Assembly: GCA_964422685.1 (NCBI GenBank)
Contig: CAYRCG010000083.1
Span: 1 to 9,592 of the forward strand
Direction of reading: 5' to 3'
Length of the DNA stretch: 9,592 nt
From: Syntrophomonas sp964422685
Lineage (GTDB): Bacteria; Bacillota; Syntrophomonadia; Syntrophomonadales; Syntrophomonadaceae
Below are positions 1-6,540 of this stretch, piece by piece. Positions within the stretch are counted from its first letter, which is position 1, and the number at the start of each line of letters is the position of its first letter. The notes below the pieces were generated by a model that did no database searches, was not told where the DNA came from, and saw nothing but the letters and a program-made list of their open reading frames with translations. The translations under genes and the position numbers were made by a program.

Positions 1-116
1 AGACGCGCGCTCGTGACGTCCTGTCACTCGCCCCCTTTCGCCTACTCGGCTTCGCCGGGTGTTGCAGCCATGCTTCGCCAATCGCTCGCTGGTATATTCC
101 TATCGCGCCGCCCTGC

Positions 117-148
117 GTCATTCCGAGCCTGGCGAGGAATCTTCCCCC
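117..148 (+). repeat. Dispersed repeat, family B, copy 1
   Basis: The unit begins GTCATTCCGAG and ends GCGAGGAATCTTCCCCC. The same unit occurs in reverse orientation at 5024-5054, with the same two outer blocks of 11 and 17 bases and a central difference of about four bases, including one indel. It is imperfectly palindromic at its core (CGAG/GCGAGG) and lies in non-coding DNA, like a REP-type element. It shares a framework with the 38-base family A repeat at 165-202 and 9555-9592. Confidence 0.7.
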
Positions 149-164
149 TCACGCCTCACGCCTA

Positions 165-202
165 GGGAAGATTGCCACGTCGTTGCGCTACTCGCAATGA
201 CA
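165..202 (-). repeat. Dispersed repeat, family A, copy 1
   Basis: This 38-base unit runs GGGAAGATTGCCACGTCG, then a variable centre, then TCGCAATGACA. Its reverse complement matches 9555-9592 at 35 of 38 positions by eye, so the two copies sit in opposite orientation near the two ends of the window. It lies 16 bases after the family B copy in head-to-head orientation, so 117-202 as a whole can fold back on itself. The 16-base spacer contains a tandem CACGCCT duplication (150-156, 157-163) that also takes in the last bases of the B copy. Confidence 0.75.
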
Positions 203-206
203 CAAC

Positions 207-222
207 GCCCGTTCAAACGGGC
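207..222. repeat. Short perfect inverted repeat
   Basis: The arms GCCCGTT and AACGGGC are separated by two bases. It could form a stem of five or six GC-rich pairs. No T-run follows on either side, so it is not a convincing intrinsic terminator. It may be part of the neighbouring repeat cluster. Confidence 0.45.
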
Positions 223-258
223 CTAGCATGGAACAGTGTTTGCCGTCCCGCTCATAGG

Positions 259-264
259 TATAAT
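259..264 (+). promoter_or_regulatory. Candidate -10 box (TATAAT) for the receiver operon
   Basis: This is a perfect TATAAT at the start of the AT-rich stretch. No good TTGACA-like -35 box lies 16 to 18 bases upstream, so the call is weak. If real, transcription would begin near 271 and give an untranslated leader of roughly 265 bases before the GTG at 537, with a weak hairpin at 329-349 inside it. Confidence 0.25.
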
Positions 265-522
265 AAATAACAGGTTGCTCCTGTGCTATCTTTAGTAATT
301 AGCCAAATAACTGCAATATATACCCTAGATGTTTTGCGGGAAAAAACATGGCAGAATAATGGTTAACATGAATGTATCTGCTCTAGCTATAAATACCCCA
401 CTCCCATGTGAATTAAGTAAAAATTATAGCCTTGGTGGTGGAATTAAAGTGGGAAAATGCGTAAAATAAAAACCGTATAGCCCTTACTTGCTGTTATCTG
501 GTAAAGTTATTAGGAGAAATAT

Positions 523-529
523 GGAGGGG
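523..529 (+). promoter_or_regulatory. Ribosome binding site fixing the GTG start at 537
   Basis: GGAGGGG lies seven bases before the GTG at 537, which encodes MKILMVDD, the expected first beta strand of a receiver domain. No ATG with equal support occurs nearby in frame, so the GTG start is well supported. Confidence 0.8.
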
Positions 530-536
530 TGAATTA

Positions 537-908
537 GTGAAAATTCTTATGGTTGATGATTCCCAATTTTTTAAAGGCTTTTTACAAAAACTCTTTGCCC
601 GATACTTACCAGGGGCGGAACTGATCATGGCGTGTAACGGCAGGGGAGCTTTAGTCATATATGAGGAAGAAAGACCGGATTATGTTATCACTGATCTATT
701 AATGCCAGAAATGAATGGGCTGGAGTTTATACGGAGACTAAAAGAAAATGATCCGCAGGCTAAAGTTATTGTTATTACGGCAGATATCCAGAAGGCCACC
801 CGGGAGGAAGTGGAGGGGATGGGGACAATAGGCTTTATCAACAAACCTCTAAATAACGAAAAGGCCGGGGAACTTCTATCTTTGCTCAAGGAGGGTTCCT
901 ATGCTTAA
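537..908 (+). CDS. Stand-alone response regulator receiver (CheY-like)
   Basis: This 123-residue protein is a single receiver domain with no output domain, so it probably acts by protein-protein contact once phosphorylated. The expected residues are visible: the acidic pair D7/D8 in the first strand, phosphoacceptor D53 in VITDLLMPEMNG, T81 in VIVITAD and K103 before P104. The length fits CheY or Spo0F. It is first in a three-gene operon. Its last eight bases overlap the cheC-like gene, whose AAGGAGGG (888-895) lies inside this frame, so translation of the two is probably coupled. The partner is unknown: no histidine kinase is in the window. The CheC phosphatase next door suggests that its phosphate is actively removed, and the diguanylate cyclase after that suggests a link to cyclic-di-GMP. 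The family call is firm and the target is inference. Confidence 0.93.
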   Translation: MKILMVDDSQFFKGFLQKLFARYLPGAELIMACNGRGALVIYEEERPDYVITDLLMPEMNGLEFIRRLKENDPQAKVIVITADIQKATREEVEGMGTIGFINKPLNNEKAGELLSLLKEGSYA

Positions 909-1530
909 TCCTCTGCAAAGGGATGCTTTAACCGAACTGGTAAATGTATATGTGGGTTATGCAGCTAGCTTGCTTTCGGAAATGGTAGGCTTAAGGATTA
1001 TACTATCGGTACCGAGGGTAGAACTGATATCCGAAACTGGGCTGGAAGAGGAGGAAATCTTGCCAAAAATCTTTTCCCCGGGGCATATAGTTTCTTCCCA
1101 TGTAGAGTTTGGACAGGATTTTCAGGGTAAGGCATTTTTGGTCTTCCCGGTGCAGCAGGCGAAATTATTGGTAAACGCCTGTATGGGGGAGGAACTGCCC
1201 TTGGGGGGTGGCGACGAGGATTCCTTGCGTTTTTTGGATACCGATTTTGATGTACTAAAAGAAATAAGCAACTTAATCTTGAACGCAATAGTAGGCGAAT
1301 TCGGCAACTTATTGCAGACCCGGGTTATGCTTACAGTGCCTGAAGTGGAACTAGTCGATGTTACGGAATCGGCTCAAAGGGTTTTTCTTCAAGATAGGGT
1401 TTACATATTAGTATTACATACTGACTTTACTGTAGCGGAAATAGAGGCTCATGGGGTTATTATGATTGCTTTAAACCTGAATTCTGTTTCCCATTTGCTA
1501 AAAAAAATAGATTCCTTGTTGGAGGGATAG
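901..1530 (+). CDS. cheC: CheC-family phosphatase of a phosphorylated receiver
   Basis: This 209-residue protein has both copies of the CheC active-site pattern (D/S)xxxExxN-22 residues-P. Copy one is D8, E12, N15 and P38; copy two is D117, E121, N124 and P147. The spacing is exact in both, so both sites look functional, whereas some family members keep only one. In the family, E and N position the water that removes phosphate from CheY-P. The length fits classical CheC. The gene overlaps the receiver by eight bases and is followed after one base by the GGDEF gene. No cheD, cheA or receptor gene is near, so this is probably not the main chemotaxis CheC but a dedicated phosphatase for the receiver just upstream. 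That pairing is inference from gene order. Confidence 0.88.
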   Translation: MLNPLQRDALTELVNVYVGYAASLLSEMVGLRIILSVPRVELISETGLEEEEILPKIFSPGHIVSSHVEFGQDFQGKAFLVFPVQQAKLLVNACMGEELPLGGGDEDSLRFLDTDFDVLKEISNLILNAIVGEFGNLLQTRVMLTVPEVELVDVTESAQRVFLQDRVYILVLHTDFTVAEIEAHGVIMIALNLNSVSHLLKKIDSLLEG

Positions 1531-1531
1531 G

Positions 1532-2491
1532 ATGTATAAATTAGCCTTTTTAGCCCTGCACAAGATAAACCAGGGGATAGTAATACTGGATAAAGAACTG
1601 AAAATAGTTTTTTGGAATGCCTGGATGGAGCGTTATACCGATAAAAGCAGGGAAGTTGCTATCGGGCAGGAGCTACCCCGGCTATTCCCCGCTCTATCCC
1701 GCAAACCCTGCTATGATGCTTTGCAGAAGGCCCTTACCCATCGGCAAAGTCGCTTTCTCTCCGGTGCTTTGCACCGAAGCTTTGTTACCCCGGCGGGGGA
1801 GCGTAAAGATCTGCGCCAGAATTTACTGGTGGAAGCCTTGGATTATGACGGCGAAATATATGTATTATTACAGCTTTCCGACCTGACCGGTCATTATAGC
1901 CGAGTGAGACAACTTAAACATATGATAAGGGAAATAGATATTGAATTTGAACAGGCACGGGAAGCGGAGAGAATAAATCGCTATAAGGCCTTACACGATG
2001 CTCTTACCGGTTTGCCTAATAGGTATCTGCTATATGACCGGCTTGATAACGCTATTGCAAGGGCGCATCGCAATAAGGAATTGCTAGCTGTAGTTTTCCT
2101 TGATTTGGATGGCTTTAAATATGTCAATGATAACTACGGACACAAAGCGGGTGATTTATTATTGCAGATGGCAGCGGACAGATTGAAGGGTTTATTGCGA
2201 GAAAGTGACACTTTAGCTCGCCTGGGTGGGGATGAATTCCTTTTTGTGTTTTCCCAGATAAAAAACACCTGGGATGTTGAGACAATTGCCAAGAGGATAT
2301 TGATGGCTCTAGCCGATCCCTTTGAATTCGGGGGAGAGGGGAAAGCTTATCTGACGGCAAGCATGGGTATTAGCTTATACCCTTTAGACGCTGAGGATGG
2401 CCGTAATCTTATTGATAGGGCGGATTTGGCTATGTACCAGGTAAAAAACAGCGGGAAAAACAACTATCATTTCTATCACTTTGATCCATGA
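1532..2491 (+). CDS. PAS-GGDEF diguanylate cyclase
   Basis: This 319-residue soluble protein probably makes cyclic-di-GMP from two GTP. Residues about 8-120 read as a PAS sensor domain (GIVILDKELKIVFWNAWMERY opens it). Residues about 122-155 are charged and helical and look like a signalling linker. The GGDEF domain runs from about 155 to 316, with DALTGLPNR at 156, metal-binding D191 in FLDLDGFK, and the intact signature GGDEF at 232-236. An RxxD inhibitory site (R223-D226) lies five residues before the signature, so product feedback inhibition is expected. No membrane segment is seen. GGAGGG (1521-1526) lies five bases before the ATG. As third gene of the operon it is the likely output, but how the receiver or CheC controls it is not evident, because it has no receiver domain of its own. 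Confidence 0.92.
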   Translation: MYKLAFLALHKINQGIVILDKELKIVFWNAWMERYTDKSREVAIGQELPRLFPALSRKPCYDALQKALTHRQSRFLSGALHRSFVTPAGERKDLRQNLLVEALDYDGEIYVLLQLSDLTGHYSRVRQLKHMIREIDIEFEQAREAERINRYKALHDALTGLPNRYLLYDRLDNAIARAHRNKELLAVVFLDLDGFKYVNDNYGHKAGDLLLQMAADRLKGLLRESDTLARLGGDEFLFVFSQIKNTWDVETIAKRILMALADPFEFGGEGKAYLTASMGISLYPLDAEDGRNLIDRADLAMYQVKNSGKNNYHFYHFDP

Positions 2492-2531
2492 TAAAAATAT
2501 CATCCCGGCAGGGAGGCGTATTGAGGTTGCT

Positions 2532-4067
2532 TTAGTCTGTAACCTTTTCCCAAACCCGTTCTTGGGTAAGCAATTGTAACAAATCACCGTCTAATTCCCC
2601 ATCCTTAACCATAAATCCTAGGATTTTCAGGGCCTGCTCCAGGGGGAGAGCCTTTTTATACGGTCTATCGGAGGCGGTTAGGGCGTCAAAAACGTCTACT
2701 AGGGCTAAAATGCGGCCCTCTAGGGGGATTTGCTCTCCACTGAGTCCAAGGGGGTAACCTTTACCGTTGAGAAGCTCATGGTGAATGGTGGCGAAGAGGG
2801 GAACATCCTGCAACTTTTTAGTAAAGGGTATTTTCTCCAGCAGTTTTCCCGTTACCACCACATGGTCTTCCATAATCTTGCGTTCCTGCCCAGTCAGGGT
2901 TCCTTTAGCTACACAAAGGGAGGTAAGCTCACTTCCCCGCAGCCAAGGCTGCAAATCACCCGAGCTATCCGTATAGGTTTGGGAGGCTATTTCCTCAAGT
3001 TTTGCCACTATGTCCTGGTTGACGAAGGTGGCGGGGTGATCGATTTTGATTATAAATTCGCGGCTTTCCAAAATATAATTCCTTTTTTCCTGCCAGGTTT
3101 TATCCAACTGTTCTAATTGCCCCCGGCAATCATTATTGCTGCAAGACAAAAGTGATTGCTTTTCTTTCAAGTATTCAATCTCACTGCTGGATAGAATATA
3201 GTCAAAGCGTTGCAAGACTAGTTCAAGTTGACGCTCGATGCGGGTTGATTTGTTCATTACCTCCAAAGGGGTAGCAATCTTACCGATATCGTGCAGCCAG
3301 CCGGCCATTTCCAATTGTGCTATCTGTTCTTCGCTGAAAAATATGTCAGCCCAGTTACCTTGGTTTTGTTCATTGATAGCTCGGGCTATTTCCCCGGCCA
3401 ACAATGCCACCCGGCGGGTATGGTTGGCATTATAAGGGGTGCGGGCATCTATAGCGGTAGCCATTACTTGGACAAAGGAATTGAACAACTCCTCTATATC
3501 AGCTATTAGCTGCATATTGCTTATGGCTATGGCCGCCTGCGAAGCTAGTGAAGCAACTACATTTTCAAAATAAGTAGCGAAGGGAACCAAGGCCCCGCTT
3601 TCATCCCGGGCGTTTATCAATTGCAATACCCCGATAATTTCCCCTTCATGATTCTCCAGCGGAATAACCAGCATAGAAAGGGTTTGATAGCCGGTGCTTT
3701 CGTCAAATTTCTTGGGACCGGAAAAATCGAATTCCTCCGCCTGGTACACATTAGGAATATTGACGCTCTTATGGGTAATGGCGGCATATGCCGAGACATT
3801 CTCCATCTTCAAAGCTACAGGAGGAAAGTTAATTATATCCCCCCGGCCTCCCAAAAAGGTGTTCATGGATTCGTTCTGCATTATCTTAAAACTCAAAGCG
3901 TCATTTTCACAAAGATAAAGAGTTCCCGCATCAGCATTGGTAATCCTACGGGCCTCGGTAACGATCATTTCCAAAAGACGGTTTTTATCCTTTTCGGCGG
4001 ATAAAGCGATACCTATATTTATTATGTCATCAACCTGTTCCAAGATCTCGGGGGTGTAAGCCTTCAA
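2532..4067 (-). CDS. GAF-HD-GYP phosphodiesterase with HD insertion
   Basis: This is a probable cyclic-di-GMP phosphodiesterase of 511 residues from a TTG start at 4067. That start overlaps the stop of the upstream hydrolase gene (TTGA), which suggests coupled translation. An upstream in-frame TTG at 4103 would add 12 residues but has no suitably spaced ribosome binding site. A GAF domain covers about residues 12-186 and the HD-GYP domain about 195-480. Seen are H216, the HD pair H259-D260 in WLHDIGK, H402, HH at 429-430 and GKGYP at 435-439, followed by ALVDVFDALTASDRPY. About 110 residues, helical and charged, separate the HD pair from the LT..E..I.EDH segment, where typical HD-GYP domains have about 20. 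I recall such insertions in other GAF-HD-GYP proteins. Loss of the canonical HHERxDG (here HHELLNG) is a mild deviation. It converges on the GGDEF gene with 40 bases between them. Confidence 0.88.
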   Translation of the reverse strand: MKAYTPEILEQVDDIINIGIALSAEKDKNRLLEMIVTEARRITNADAGTLYLCENDALSFKIMQNESMNTFLGGRGDIINFPPVALKMENVSAYAAITHKSVNIPNVYQAEEFDFSGPKKFDESTGYQTLSMLVIPLENHEGEIIGVLQLINARDESGALVPFATYFENVVASLASQAAIAISNMQLIADIEELFNSFVQVMATAIDARTPYNANHTRRVALLAGEIARAINEQNQGNWADIFFSEEQIAQLEMAGWLHDIGKIATPLEVMNKSTRIERQLELVLQRFDYILSSSEIEYLKEKQSLLSCSNNDCRGQLEQLDKTWQEKRNYILESREFIIKIDHPATFVNQDIVAKLEEIASQTYTDSSGDLQPWLRGSELTSLCVAKGTLTGQERKIMEDHVVVTGKLLEKIPFTKKLQDVPLFATIHHELLNGKGYPLGLSGEQIPLEGRILALVDVFDALTASDRPYKKALPLEQALKILGFMVKDGELDGDLLQLLTQERVWEKVTD

Positions 4068-4891
4068 ATCGTTATCACCAAGCCTTCGCGGGCGGCAATG
4101 CAATTGGGGAAGGAAGATTGTGCCTCCCTTTCGATTTTTTCCATTTCTTCATCCCTGCGGGCTTTATCATGATGGAAAAGCGCTAGCTTTCTAACCTTAG
4201 CTGCCTGGGCTAGTTTAATAGCTTCCTGCCAGGTGGAATGACCATAGCCCAAATAGCGCGGATATTCTTCATCAGTATAGTTGCTGTCATATATCATCAA
4301 GTCGGTATTTTTTGCAAAGTCTATCAATCTAGGGTCTACACAGGAATAATGCTCGGTGTCAGTTATATAAGAGCAGGAGCGGCCGTCATAATCCAAGCGG
4401 TATGCCAGGCTGCCATTGGGATGATTGGTATGTACGGTGCGCAGTCGTATTCCATCGCCTAGGTCCAGATGGCTGCCGCTGTCTAATTCTTGGAATTCAA
4501 TGTTGGCTCCTAGTTCGCCTAGGCTTACCGGGAAATGCTGGTAGGTCATCTGTCCGCGCATTAAATCGGCAAAAGTAGAATTTACCTTGCTCTGCCCGTA
4601 GAGGATGAAACGGTTGCCTTTGATGAAAGCAGGGGCAAAAAAGGGGAAGCCCTGGATGTGATCCCAATGGGTATGCGAAATAAAGATTTCCCCGCAAATC
4701 GGATTTTTACCTTGCAACAAATGCTGCCCCAAATGGTGGATGCCGGTGCCGGCATCCATAATAAAAAGACGCTGCCCTATCTGCACTTGCACACAGGAGG
4801 TATTTCCTCCGTATTTAATAGTATGGGGGCCTGGTACGGGGAGCGAGCCTCTGACCCCCCAAAAAGTAATTTCAAAATCACTTTTGGTCAT
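4064..4891 (-). CDS. Metallo-beta-lactamase-fold hydrolase
   Basis: This 275-residue cytoplasmic protein belongs to the large MBL-fold group that includes cyclic-nucleotide and cyclic-phosphate phosphodiesterases (PhnP- and class II cAMP phosphodiesterase-like). The N-terminus has the subgroup mark GVRGSLPVPGP at 12-22. Metal ligands are visible: H73, H75, D77 and H78 in SHTHWDH, H157 in TNHPNG, D178 in ITDTEH, and H240 or H241 in LFHHDKAR. D46 in MDAGTG is the conserved structural aspartate. All positions needed for two metals are present, so it should be active. The substrate cannot be read from the sequence. Coupling to the downstream HD-GYP gene suggests a signalling or nucleotide-related role. 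The start is ATG with AAAGGAG 13 bases upstream, a rather long spacing. It is the first gene of its two-gene unit. Confidence 0.85.
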   Translation of the reverse strand: MTKSDFEITFWGVRGSLPVPGPHTIKYGGNTSCVQVQIGQRLFIMDAGTGIHHLGQHLLQGKNPICGEIFISHTHWDHIQGFPFFAPAFIKGNRFILYGQSKVNSTFADLMRGQMTYQHFPVSLGELGANIEFQELDSGSHLDLGDGIRLRTVHTNHPNGSLAYRLDYDGRSCSYITDTEHYSCVDPRLIDFAKNTDLMIYDSNYTDEEYPRYLGYGHSTWQEAIKLAQAAKVRKLALFHHDKARRDEEMEKIEREAQSSFPNCIAAREGLVITI

Positions 4892-5023
4892 TTCCCTGAC
4901 TACTCTCCTTTCTTAGCTCGATGTACTTTTGGGCCGTTTTAAAGCAATAATCTTTCTCTACCTGCTATTAACCTCTTATGAGCTGGGAACCATAGACACC
5001 CACAACCAGTGGGGAAATTGCGC

Positions 5024-5054
5024 GGGGGAAGATTCCTCGCAAACTCGGAATGAC
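5024..5054 (-). repeat. Dispersed repeat, family B, copy 2
   Basis: Reversed, this reads GTCATTCCGAG-TTT-GCGAGGAATCTTCCCCC, the same two blocks as copy 1 at 117-148 but in opposite orientation and with a one-base-shorter centre. It sits in the gap between two operons, the usual place for REP-like elements. Confidence 0.7.
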
Positions 5055-5072
5055 CGTCGGCAGCTATTTTCA

Positions 5073-5086
5073 TATTATCGATAATA
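5073..5086. promoter_or_regulatory. Perfect 14-base palindrome TATTATCGATAATA
   Basis: This AT-rich palindrome has a central CG and lies just after the end of the importer operon and about 180 bases upstream of the hydrolase start. Such sequences can be operators for dimeric regulators, but it is far from both starts. It has no GC stem or T-run for an intrinsic terminator. A chance origin in AT-rich DNA cannot be excluded. Confidence 0.3.
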
Positions 5087-5113
5087 ACATAATAAAGGAA
5101 ATAAAAATATAGG

Positions 5114-5809
5114 TTAGTTGCTGGATGAACAGATGATATCCAGTAGTTGTCCCTCTAGACGCAGGAATTCCGGGGAGGACAAATTGCGCTTCTTTCCTAG
5201 GTTGACAGGAAGCTCTTGGACAATATTGGAGGGAGCTGGGGAGAGAATTATAATCCTATCAGCCAGGAAAAGGGCTTCTTTTAAATCGTGGGTAACGGCG
5301 ATAACAGTGAAACGTTTTTCCAGCCAGTGCAGGTTAATATCTTGCATTATGCTGGTCTTAACCGGCAGGTCCAGGGAGGAAAAGGCTTCGTCTAAAATGA
5401 GCAAGTCCGGTTCCGTTAGCAAAGCCCGAGCCAAGTTTACCCTTTGTTGCATTCCTCCGCTCAATTGGTTCGGGAAGTACTTGGCAAAGCCACCCAGCCG
5501 GAGTTTCTCTAGAACAGCAGGAACATCCCCCTTTTCATTGACAAAAAGAAGATTGTCCTCTACGTTCCGCCAGGGAATTAACCGTGGTTCCTGGAAAACG
5601 AAACCTATTTTCTTGGAACTGAGCTTTATTTCCCCGAAGGAGGGCTTCTCTAGGCCGGCAATTAAGCGCAAAAAAGTGGTTTTCCCCGAACCGGAAGGCC
5701 CCAATAGGACGATCCTCTCTGATTCCCGAATGTCTAGGTTCCAGTTATTTAATACGGGGAGCGCAGCAAAGGATTTATGTAGGGCTTTTACTTCTAAACT
5801 GGCACCCAT
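5114..5809 (-). CDS. ABC importer ATPase, nitrate/sulfonate/taurine class
   Basis: This 231-residue ATPase should power the importer encoded upstream. All motifs are present: Walker A GPSGSGKT (37-44), Q-loop FQEPRLIPW (72-80), signature LSGGMQQR (116-123), Walker B LLILDEA (136-142) and switch H174 in VTHD. The EPRLIPW Q-loop and the size resemble SsuB/TauB proteins. The start is ATG with GGGAGG 11 bases upstream, and the gene overlaps the end of the permease frame by 16 bases, so it is the third gene of a binding protein-permease-ATPase operon. The ATPase shows no sign of decay even though the permease carries a stop codon, which argues that the damage is recent, suppressed or an error. The substrate is unknown. 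Confidence 0.93.
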   Translation of the reverse strand: MGASLEVKALHKSFAALPVLNNWNLDIRESERIVLLGPSGSGKTTFLRLIAGLEKPSFGEIKLSSKKIGFVFQEPRLIPWRNVEDNLLFVNEKGDVPAVLEKLRLGGFAKYFPNQLSGGMQQRVNLARALLTEPDLLILDEAFSSLDLPVKTSIMQDINLHWLEKRFTVIAVTHDLKEALFLADRIIILSPAPSNIVQELPVNLGKKRNLSSPEFLRLEGQLLDIICSSSN

Positions 5810-6540
5810 AGTTTGGAAAGCCTCCCTGTCCCTGTTTTAATCAGTCTTTCGGTTATAATGCCTAACAATACGGCCAGAAGGGTATAGGCATAAACGGAAG
5901 GGGTGTCAACAAAACTTCGGGCGTCGAAAATATTTAGGCCTAGGCCACTATCCCCGCATAGATACTCAGCTACTAATATAACCTTCCATGCCTGTCCCAA
6001 ACTGACATCTATAATGGCAATAATAAAGGGCAGGAGGGAGCCAAAATAAATGTCCCGAATAATTTTCCTTGGGGGTACTCGGTAGAGGCGCGCCATTTCC
6101 AGGAGTCTTTTATCCAGGTTGCGTACTCCGGATATCGTGGTAAGAATAGCTACAGGTAGAAGGGATAAAAAGGCAATCAATACCGGTCCCTGCCAATTTC
6201 TACCCCAGGTAAAGAGGACTAGGGACAGCCAGGATATAACCGGTACCGCTTGAATAACCATAATTATGGGCCGTGACATATCGTATAAGGGTTCAAAAAG
6301 CCCGATACTCAAACCCAGGGGGAGGCCTAGAAGAAGGACCTATCCCAGGGCCATCAGGACTTTCAAGGCGGTATGCAGACCGGCCAGTGAAGTAGCCGGG
6401 CTGAGCAAAAGTTGGAAAAAAAGGCTAAAGGTCACTCCCGGGGTTGGAACGATTATATTTTTATCAAGAAATGCTGCCAGTAACTGCCATAAGAGGACGA
6501 AGAAGATTATACCGATTAAAGAACGTATTATGGTTTTCAT
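5794..6540 (-). pseudogene. ABC importer permease interrupted by in-frame TAG
   Basis: This is a membrane permease of the SsuC/TauC type. The frame runs from an ATG at 6540, which overlaps the stop of the binding-protein gene (TGATG), to a TAG at 5794-5796. That gives 248 codons, the usual family length. Codon 67 (6340-6342) is TAG. Before it are a first membrane segment (SLIGIIFFVLLWQLLAAFL) and VPTP. After it the same frame continues VLLLGLPLGLSIG and keeps all later features, including EMARLYRVPPRKIIRDIYFGSLLP, which matches the cytoplasmic EAA loop that contacts the ATPase. No frameshift is needed. A separate downstream start is possible only at a TTG (6312) with no clear ribosome binding site, and such a product would lack the first segment. 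Readings are a nonsense mutation, readthrough or a sequencing error. TAG also ends the gene at 1528, so general recoding is unlikely. Confidence 0.8.

Larger units (their letters stand above)
1..536. other. Non-coding region before the receiver operon
   Basis: No credible gene is seen here. Bases 1 to about 230 are GC-rich and structured: a short CGGC-TTC-GCCG hairpin (47-57), two related dispersed repeats (117-148 and 165-202) and an inverted repeat GCCCGTT/AACGGGC (207-222). From about 240 the composition turns AT-rich. This part holds a perfect TATAAT (259-264) and a weak hairpin ATGTTTT/AAAACAT (329-335 with 343-349), and ends in a good ribosome binding site. The sharp change in composition suggests that the left part is repeat-derived spacer and the right part is the true promoter and leader of the operon. 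I saw no cyclic-di-GMP or TPP riboswitch core. Confidence 0.6.
4892..5113. other. Gap between the hydrolase gene and the importer operon
   Basis: This non-coding stretch holds a family B repeat (5024-5054) and the palindrome at 5073-5086. It must contain the promoter of the leftward hydrolase gene and the end of the leftward importer operon. I see neither a good -35/-10 pair nor a GC-rich hairpin followed by T residues. Confidence 0.5.

Noticed and set aside
207..222. Intrinsic terminator
   Set aside because: The stem is good but no T-run follows on either strand and no gene ends beside it in the window.
241..536. Cyclic-di-GMP riboswitch before the receiver operon
   Set aside because: The conserved core elements of the known class could not be found on reading the leader.
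2492..2531. Bidirectional terminator between the convergent genes
   Set aside because: No convincing GC stem followed by T residues on either strand.
2730..4004. Open frames antisense to the GAF-HD-GYP gene
   Set aside because: The minus strand carries clear GAF and HD-GYP motifs, so these are shadows.
5118..5840. Long open frame on the + strand opposite the ATPase gene
   Set aside because: It lies wholly antisense to a gene with every ABC ATPase motif, and its product is rich in Ser/Arg/Lys with no recognisable domain.
6340..6342. Pyrrolysine insertion at the permease TAG
   Set aside because: TAG ends other genes here, permeases of this class are not known pyrrolysine proteins, and no pyl genes are visible. 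Nonsense mutation, readthrough or error fit better.
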